Below the pieces are notes generated by a model that searched no databases, had not been told where the DNA came from, and saw only the letters and a program-made list of their open reading frames with translations. Below, in pieces: positions 57,888-64,000 of a stretch of DNA of 64,000 nt; within the stretch, counting starts at the first letter, position 1; each line of letters begins with the position of its first letter. This stretch comes from Diphasiastrum complanatum (lineage: Eukaryota > Streptophyta > Lycopodiopsida > Lycopodiales > Lycopodiaceae), in the NCBI GenBank assembly GCA_029204225.1, contig MU832138.1, positions 21,275 through 85,274 on the forward strand, in the 5' to 3' direction. The position numbers and the translations under genes were made by a program.

Positions 57888-59036
57888 TTGAAGCAAATTC
57901 TAAGTTATTGTCCTTGGACTTCAGGAGGAGCCTCAATTGCTTCAAGAAGTCCAAAGGTACAAGAAAGAGCAAGAATGGCTCCTCACTATATCAAGATAAA
58001 TGTTTCAACTGAAGTGTTGAGAGAAATTGGTGCTTGCACCTCGGCCAAGGAGGCTTGGGACACCCTCAAAGCCATTTATGAGTCCAAGAATACCTCTAGA
58101 TTGCTCACACTTAGAAATCAAATTTTCCAAAGTCATCCATTGGAGCTTGTGCACTCGAATGTCCATTTCTCATCTTTTAAAAGCAAGGGAGGAGCTACAT
58201 GCTTTGTCACTTTTATTGATGATAATACAATATTTACATGGTTGTATTTCTTATCTTCCAAAGCTATGGTGTTTGATTGTTTCCTCTCAACTTCAAAGCT
58301 CTTGTTGAAAAGCATTACTCTTTCAAGCGTAAAGGTTTGGGATGTAATGGTGGTGGAGAATATATCTCTAACAAGTTTCATGACTTTTGTGAGCAAGAAA
58401 GAATCAAAAGAGAATTTTACTGTGCCTATTCCCCTCAACAAAATGGAGGGACTGAGAGGAAAAATAGAATTTTATGTAAATGTTATCTTTGATGAATCCA
58501 AGATGTATGAAGACGAAGATGCTGAGAAGATAGACACATCCAGTAGGAAAAATGGTATAGTGAGGATACCACCTGATGATGATCCATTCATTGACCTTCC
58601 GAGTGATGAACATGAGGATACATCTCAAGATACTACTACTCAACCTCAAGAAACAGGTTGGAGAGGTAGGGACAAACCTTTTGGTGCAAGAAGGATTGAA
58701 ATTGCAGGTGACAAACGCAAGGAGAAGGATGTACCGTGGGATACATTTTCACCAGGAAGCCGATCACCTGACAGAAAGCTCCCTAAGTGGTTTGAGAGAT
58801 TGATGGAGAGCCGCAATATAGATGAATTTCTAGGATCATCTAACCAGGGAGAGCTACGACGATCAACAAGAGAGAAGATACTACTTGAGAGGTATGAAGC
58901 AAATTATGCTCTGTTATCCAGCATTATTCAAAGCAAAGAACCTTCGACTTATGGTGAAGCGAAGGATGATGACATTTGGATCAAGGCCATGGGAGAGGAG
59001 ATGGAGTCAATTCTAAGCATAGCACATGGGACTTAG
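57888..59036 (+). pseudogene. Copia E: gag fused in frame to integrase
   Basis: A 382-codon open frame. It starts in gag helices (HYIKINVSTEVLREIGACTS, KEAWDTLKAIYESKN) and passes directly at about 58133 to integrase (SHPLELVHSNVHFSSF; the first catalytic Asp is Asn). In between, the gag C-half, knuckle, protease and integrase zinc finger are deleted. The integrase core is partly out of frame: GGEYISNKFHDFCEQE and the Glu of NGGTERKNR lie in another frame (about 58345-58470). A Ser/Asp-rich integrase-RT linker follows (ELRRSTREKILLERYEANYA). It ends in a stop just as RT begins. Confidence 0.8.
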
Positions 59037-60468
59037 TAGAACCACCAGTTGGCAAGAAACCCATTGGTTGCAAATGGGTATACAGAATTAATTACCATGC
59101 AGATGGAAGCATAGCAAAGCACAAAGCAAGATTGGTAATCAAAGGGTACGCACATAATAAAGGCATTGACTATGAGGAGACCTTTGCGCCGGTGTGTAAG
59201 TGGAATACTCTACATCTACTTATTGCTTTAGCTTCACATTTTGGTTGGCCTTTGCATCAGATGGATGTTAAATCTGCTTTTCTAAATGGTGAGTTAGAAG
59301 AAGAAGTGTTCATGGATCAACCTAAAGGCTTTGTAACGAAAGGACAGGAAAATAAAGTATGTCGCTTGAAGAAAGCGCTTTATGGTCTTAAACAAGCACC
59401 ACATGCGTGGTATAGCAGGATTGATGCCTACTTTCATTCAAAGGGGATGGTGAGAACACATTCTGATCCAAATCTATATGTCTTATGCTTTGATGGTATG
59501 GTTGCTTTGATTGCTCTTTATGTTGATGACTTGATTATTACGGAAAATAATCAAGAGATGATAGACATGATCAAGAAAGACCTCATGGAACAATTTGAGA
59601 TGACGGATCTCAGCCTGATGCATTACTGCCTTGGAGTAGAAGTGTGGCAAAAAGGACATGAAGTGGGTTCAACACAGGTGAAGTATGTCAAAGAGTTACT
59701 ACACAGGTTTAGGTTGCAGGATTGCAAACCAGTAAACACTCCTACTGAACCAGGTAAAAAGCTTTCTAAGCTTGATGAATCACAGTCATTTGATGCTACG
59801 CTATATAGACAGTTAGTAGGGAGCTTGATTTACCTTACCACAACTAGACCAGATATATGCTATGTTGTTGGCATTGTAAGTTAGTTTATGGCAGCACCTA
59901 CGGAAACGCATTGGAAAGCAGCTAAACGCATTTTGCGTTATGTGAAAGGTACTTCAGAGTATGGCTTGATTTACAGGAAGCATGATGGTTTACCTGAGTT
60001 GTGTGGCTACGTGGATGCGGACTGGAGAGGTGACTATGATGATCGTAGATCCACCACAGGATATATATTCCAATTTTGTGGTAATTGCTTTTCTTGGTCT
60101 AGTAAGAAGCAAAGTACAATTGCTCTTTCCACCACAAAAGCAGAGTATAAGGCAATGTGTAGTGCTGCACAAGAAGCTATATGGTTGAGACAAATCTTGG
60201 AAGAAATTGGCATGAAGCAGAAAAATCCCACGACTTTACATAGCGACAGTCAGAGTGGCATTTAGCTAGCAAAGAATCCAGTGTTCCATGCGAGAACTAA
60301 ACACATTGAGATTTAATATCACTTCATACGTGAGAGGCTGCTGAGTCGTGAAATTCATGTTGTTCATTGTAGCACAGAAGAACAACTAGCTGATATTTTC
60401 ACTAAGCCACTTACTGGAGAAAAGTTTGATAAGTTTAGATCAAAACTTTCTGTATTTAAAGTTTGTTG
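58976..60468 (+). pseudogene. Copia E RT and RNase H, three stops
   Basis: The best preserved RT after the intact element: GCKWVYRINYHADGSIAKHK, motif A HQMDVKSAFLNGELEEEVFM, YGLKQAPHAWY, LYVDDLIIT (about 59515-59545) and TTRPDICYVVG. RNase H follows with DADWRGDYDDRRSTTGY and ALSTTKAEYKAM (Lys for Glu at the catalytic EAEY), ending DIFTKPL. Stops at 59882 and 60263 (TAG) and 60314 (TAA) each sit where the sister copy at 62998-63945 has CAG. The frame ends at 60468. Confidence 0.9.
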
Positions 60469-61205
60469 ACTCTAAAGCTATGTATATGACTGTATAAAAA
60501 GTGACTCCTTCCTCAATGTTCTTATCACTAGATTTAGCATCGTTTATATTTATTTGTTGCAATTGAGCTCTTGTCATCACCTGAATTGCTTGTTCTTGGA
60601 CATGCCTAGCTGACATAGTCTCTTTTTCTTGAGCAGAGCAGTCCTTGTAACAATGGGTTCTTCCACAATTTTCACAGCATGCTTGATAGACCTTTTTTAA
60701 TTCACAAGTAAAAAACATATGGCCTTGTTGCCCACATACCCAACCACCGATAAGTTGCTCTACTGGTGTCACAACATAACCGTATTGGATAGGTGATTCA
60801 AGATTTGCTTAAGAATCAGAGGTAGAAGTTTCCTCTGGGTGATACGGAGAATCGTAGAAATAAGATGTCTCTTTATCAATGAAGTTGACAATTGTAGGAT
60901 CTTATTCCTATGTAACAATTGGTTATTATTACCTGGTGCTCTTTAAAGGACTGGTAATTTTTTGTTTAGTGCAAGGTACTTCATGTACCTGCACTAAAGT
61001 GTGGCTGTTGCACATGTGGTTGATACACATGAGTTGATGGTCTCTGTTGTTGTCTGGCATGATTAAGCATATTGAATGCGCACTTAAAAGATTCATGATT
61101 ACATCTATTACAAAACACACATCGAGATTGATATTGTTTTTGAAAAGGACCCTTATTCGGACATTCATTCACAGTGTCATTTTTCCTACATATAGAACAC
61201 CACAC
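60469..61205 (-). pseudogene. Gypsy-like gag zinc knuckles, two fragments
   Basis: Upper piece (61205-60981): CSICRKNDTVNEC then CVFCNRCNHESFKC, a complete CX2CX4HX4C. Lower piece (60772-60480): VCGQQGHMFFTC then CENCGRTHCYKDCSAQEK and VMTRAQLQQ. The HCYKDC and VxTRAQ words match 53910-54070, so it is the same lineage in the opposite orientation. Capsid and pol are missing. Confidence 0.7.
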
Positions 61206-62386
61206 GCCCTCTCTACGTATTCTAGGTTTGAAGATCCTTTAAGGTCTTTTGGATCTCATCTAACTGACTTTTATGGATTTTATTTATTTTTTCAAGCTCA
61301 TCCCGCATATCTACAGCGCGTGATCATATGGGATCTGAAATCTCTGAGCTTGTATACAAGCTAAAAGATATAACTGATTGCCTCTTATTTGAGTTATCAT
61401 GCACCCAATTTGGTGGTGGGAGGCTTAGGCATCATTATCTTGAAGTTTTGCTTGTTGGCGCTCTCCATAAAAGCATTTTTTGCTTGATCAAAGCCTATGC
61501 TTGTTTGCTGGACCTGTTAGAAGCTTCTATGCCTCTCTAATGAGCCATAGAAGAGTGCTTGTAATCTCTGATTGAAGACATGTGGGGCTGGGATTTTGTG
61601 AATCTCTCCTTATAAAAGTGCGCCCTCCTAAATGCATGGCATCAAAGCCAATCGAAGAAATGAGTTATAAATCATGCTAGGATCATAGATTTTGATGCAA
61701 TTCACTCATTTATTGCTATCCAGACATAATCTATGCTAGCACCTTCAAATTCTGATATAATTGAGTGAAGAGCGATCTCATGGGATTTGATTTACAGGTG
61801 TATTAGCATAAAAAACCGAGTTGAGGTCATCTCTTATCAATTGGATTGAAATAGCTAGTTTTTTAAGCTTCCTTCTTTTTGATGTTACTTGAATTGAAAA
61901 AGAATAGTTTTCAGTCATTCAATAGAATTTAGATCATCATTCTTGGTGTTGTAGTAGGTTGTTCTTATGCTTACTAAGGTATTTGAAAGTCATTTTTAGA
62001 GTCAGCCCAAGGATTTTGGCAAGTACTCAACATAGAATGGAATTCTAGCTAAGTTTGTGTTCATTTTTGCTTGTTTTGGTGAAATTCTTTTGATTGATTA
62101 TTGCATAGTGATTCAACTTGATTTTATAGGGATCATTTAAAGAGGCATTTATGTTCATTTGATTCCTTTGGTTCACGTTAGTAGGTGGATCCAAGTACCT
62201 TGTGAAGTTGAGATCAAGGAGGAGGCAATTCTAGATCCAATTTTCGTTCCAATTCAAGCTAGTTTCCATTTTTGTTGTAGGATCTTGTTGATAGGTCAAT
62301 GTTTGAATCTTGTTAAGTCCCTAAGTAGTGGGGTTATATTTTCAATCATTTCTATTTTGCATTTATTTTTTTGTGATCCAGCTCTT

Positions 62387-62388
<2 letters not shown>
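61206..62388 (+). other. LTR/leader region of copia G, no gene
   Basis: CCTTATAAAAGTGCG (about 61608) is a TATA-like box, and TGGCATCAAAGCC at about 61639 is a weak primer-site match. The word GTCCCTAAGTAGTGGGG (about 62316) matches the leader of the intact copia at about 27508. The rest carries no coding motif. The 3' half therefore looks like a retroelement leader. Confidence 0.5.

Positions 62389-62466
<78 letters not shown>
62389..62466. repeat. (AG)n microsatellite abutting a gag start codon
   Basis: About 39 AG units (78 bp) end exactly at the ATG of the copia G gag (62467). Confidence 0.97.
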
Positions 62467-62471
<5 letters not shown>

Positions 62472-63036
62472 TTCCATAAATTCATATCTCTATGATAGAT
62501 TGAAAATATCTCATTGGATAAATGATAGATTGATAAATGATAAGTTCATACCTCATTGGATCTAAATGATAGATTGAATTCTTCTAATTACTCTATTTGG
62601 AAGCTAAGAATGGAGTCTATTCTTGTCTTGCAAGATCTAATGGACATTGTGATGGTGATGAGGATGAGCTCATTCACCCTCAACAAGCTACAAAATACAA
62701 GAAGAGGTGCAAGATTGCCCTCCATCGTATAAAAATGAATGTAGAAAATGAGCTTCTTAAGGAGGTAGGTGCTTGCACCTTGGCTCAAGAAGCATGGTAA
62801 ACTTTTAAAAAAAAATATGGATCAGAGAATACTTCAAGGTTGATATCCTTGAAGAACCATACCCTTCAATGCTTTCAAGCCAAGGGAGAGAGTGGTCATT
62901 CATATGTTTTGAGAGTTAGAGACTTAAACAAGGAGCTTGCTTAGATAAGAGATTCTATTAAGGAATGTGAATGTTCAGTTGATTTTGAATGGACTAAGTG
63001 CGAATTTTGCCAACTTTGTACAAGGCTATGCAAGAA
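62467..63036 (+). pseudogene. Copia G gag N-half
   Basis: ATG at 62467 opens MASINSYLYDRLKI, as in the intact element (MASINAYIL). The reading is then disturbed by a short duplication around ATAAATGATAGATTG (62518-62575). It resumes with IWKLRMESILVLQDLMDIV, KKRCKIALHRIKMNVENELL and EVGACTLAQEAW, with several stops (such as 62798 and 62945), to LILNGLSANFANFVQGYA. There the sequence jumps to RT. Confidence 0.85.
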
Positions 63037-63945
63037 ATGATAGACATGATCAAGAAAGACCTCAAACAATTCGAGATGACAAATCTCAGCCTAATGCATT
63101 ATTGCCTTGGAGTGGAGGTGTGGCGAAAAGGACACGAGGTGGGTTTAACATGGGTGAAGTATGTCAGAGAGTTGCTGCACAAATTCAAGTTACAGGACTG
63201 CAAGCCAGTGACAACTCCAATTGAGCCAGGTAAAAAGCTTTCTAAGCTTGACGAATCATAGCCATTTGATGCTACATTGTATAGGCAGTTAGTAGGGAGC
63301 TTGATTTACCTTACCACGACTAGACCAAATATATGCTATGTTGTTGGTATTGTAAGTCAGCTTATGGCAGCAACTATGGAAACACATTGGAAGGCAGCCA
63401 AACGCATTTTGCGATATTTCAAAGGCACTTCCGATTATGGCTTGGTGTACAAGAAGCATGAGGATTTACCTGAGTTATGTCACTATGTGGATGCGGATTG
63501 GGGAGGTGACTATGATGATCGTAGATTCACCACAGGTTATGTATTCTAGCTTTGCAGCAATTGCTTTTCTTGGTCTAGTAAAAACGAAAATACAGTTGCT
63601 CTATCCACAACAGAAGTAGAGTATAAGGCAATGCGTAGTGCAGCATAGGAAGCTATATGGTTGAGACAAATCTTGGATGAAGTTGGCATGAAGCAGGAAA
63701 AGCCCACGACTATACATAGCAACAGTCAGAGTGTCATTCAGTTGGCAAAGAATCCGATGTTCAATGCGAGAACCAAACACATCGAGATTCAGTATCACTT
63801 TATACGTGATAGGCTACTGAGTCGTGAAATTAATGTTGTTCATTGTAGTACAGATGAGCAACTAGCTAACATTTTCACTAAGCCACTCATTAGAGAAAAG
63901 TTTGATAAGTTTAGATCAAAGCTTTCTATACTTAAAGTTTGTTAA
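63037..63945 (+). pseudogene. Copia G RT C-end and RNase H, fused to gag
   Basis: At about 63036 gag passes into EMIDMIKKDLKQFEMTNLSL, the RT segment after the YVDD box, so the gag knuckle, protease, integrase and most of RT are deleted. RT/RNase H then follow copy E closely: LHYCLGVEV-like start, [38 protein letters not shown] and NIFTKPL, ending at 63945. Stops at 63259, 63547 and 63646 are all TAG at Gln positions. A polypurine tract TTTTAGGGAGAGA closes the window (63988-64000). Confidence 0.88.
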
Positions 63946-64000
63946 CTTTGATGCTATGTATATGGCTGTATAAAAAATAGATTCTACTTTTAGGGAGAGA

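Overview
The window is a plant nuclear segment made almost entirely of LTR retrotransposons. Many Ty1/copia and Ty3/gypsy fragments lie on both strands. The sequence is AT-rich, with long CT/GA/CA/GT microsatellites and primer-binding sites matching initiator Met-tRNA (TGGTATCAGAGC-like). I found no convincing host gene, rRNA, tRNA or CRISPR array. The repeat density and nesting suggest a large land-plant genome, but the sequence does not fix the species.

Layout. 1-480: gag fragment of a minus-strand copia. 481-3009: non-coding, degenerate short tandem repeats. 3010-7060: decayed plus-strand copia A with a 5' LTR. 7060-10440: unusual family C (two tandem 436-bp LTR units, long leader, zinc-knuckle ORF remnant). 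10445-16360: an old copia pol split by element D, with a matching CTATT target duplication. 16408-24215: another 5' LTR, a broken minus-strand copia and a broken plus-strand copia. 24215-25034: gypsy gag scrap and a near-perfect 47-bp foldback. 25035-35880: minus-strand copia B, whose 1.68-kb 3' LTR is split by one young, complete copia element (26101-32258; 1322-codon ORF; 682-bp LTRs differing at two sites; GAAGA target duplication). 35880-38800: LTR-type repeats and a gypsy-like gag. 38817-42180: second family C copy and an unrecognised 340-codon ORF, with a polypurine tract and LTR-like block between them. 42679-47870: minus-strand gypsy with gag, protease, RT and RNase H but no integrase. 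48010-49600: nothing recognised. 49620-55800: gypsy-like gag-protease split by a 3.2-kb insert. 55776-56880: three copies of a ~352-bp tandem repeat. 57020-64000: three related copia deletion derivatives with a minus-strand gypsy gag scrap between them.

Only the 26101-32258 element looks able to encode a full set of proteins (Gag, protease, integrase, reverse transcriptase, RNase H). The rest are fossils at different stages of decay. They record nested insertion, internal deletion and stop codons mostly of the CAG-to-TAG type. The less ordinary material is family C with its unassigned ORFs, the foldback, the 352-bp array and G-box-like palindromes shared by several LTR families.
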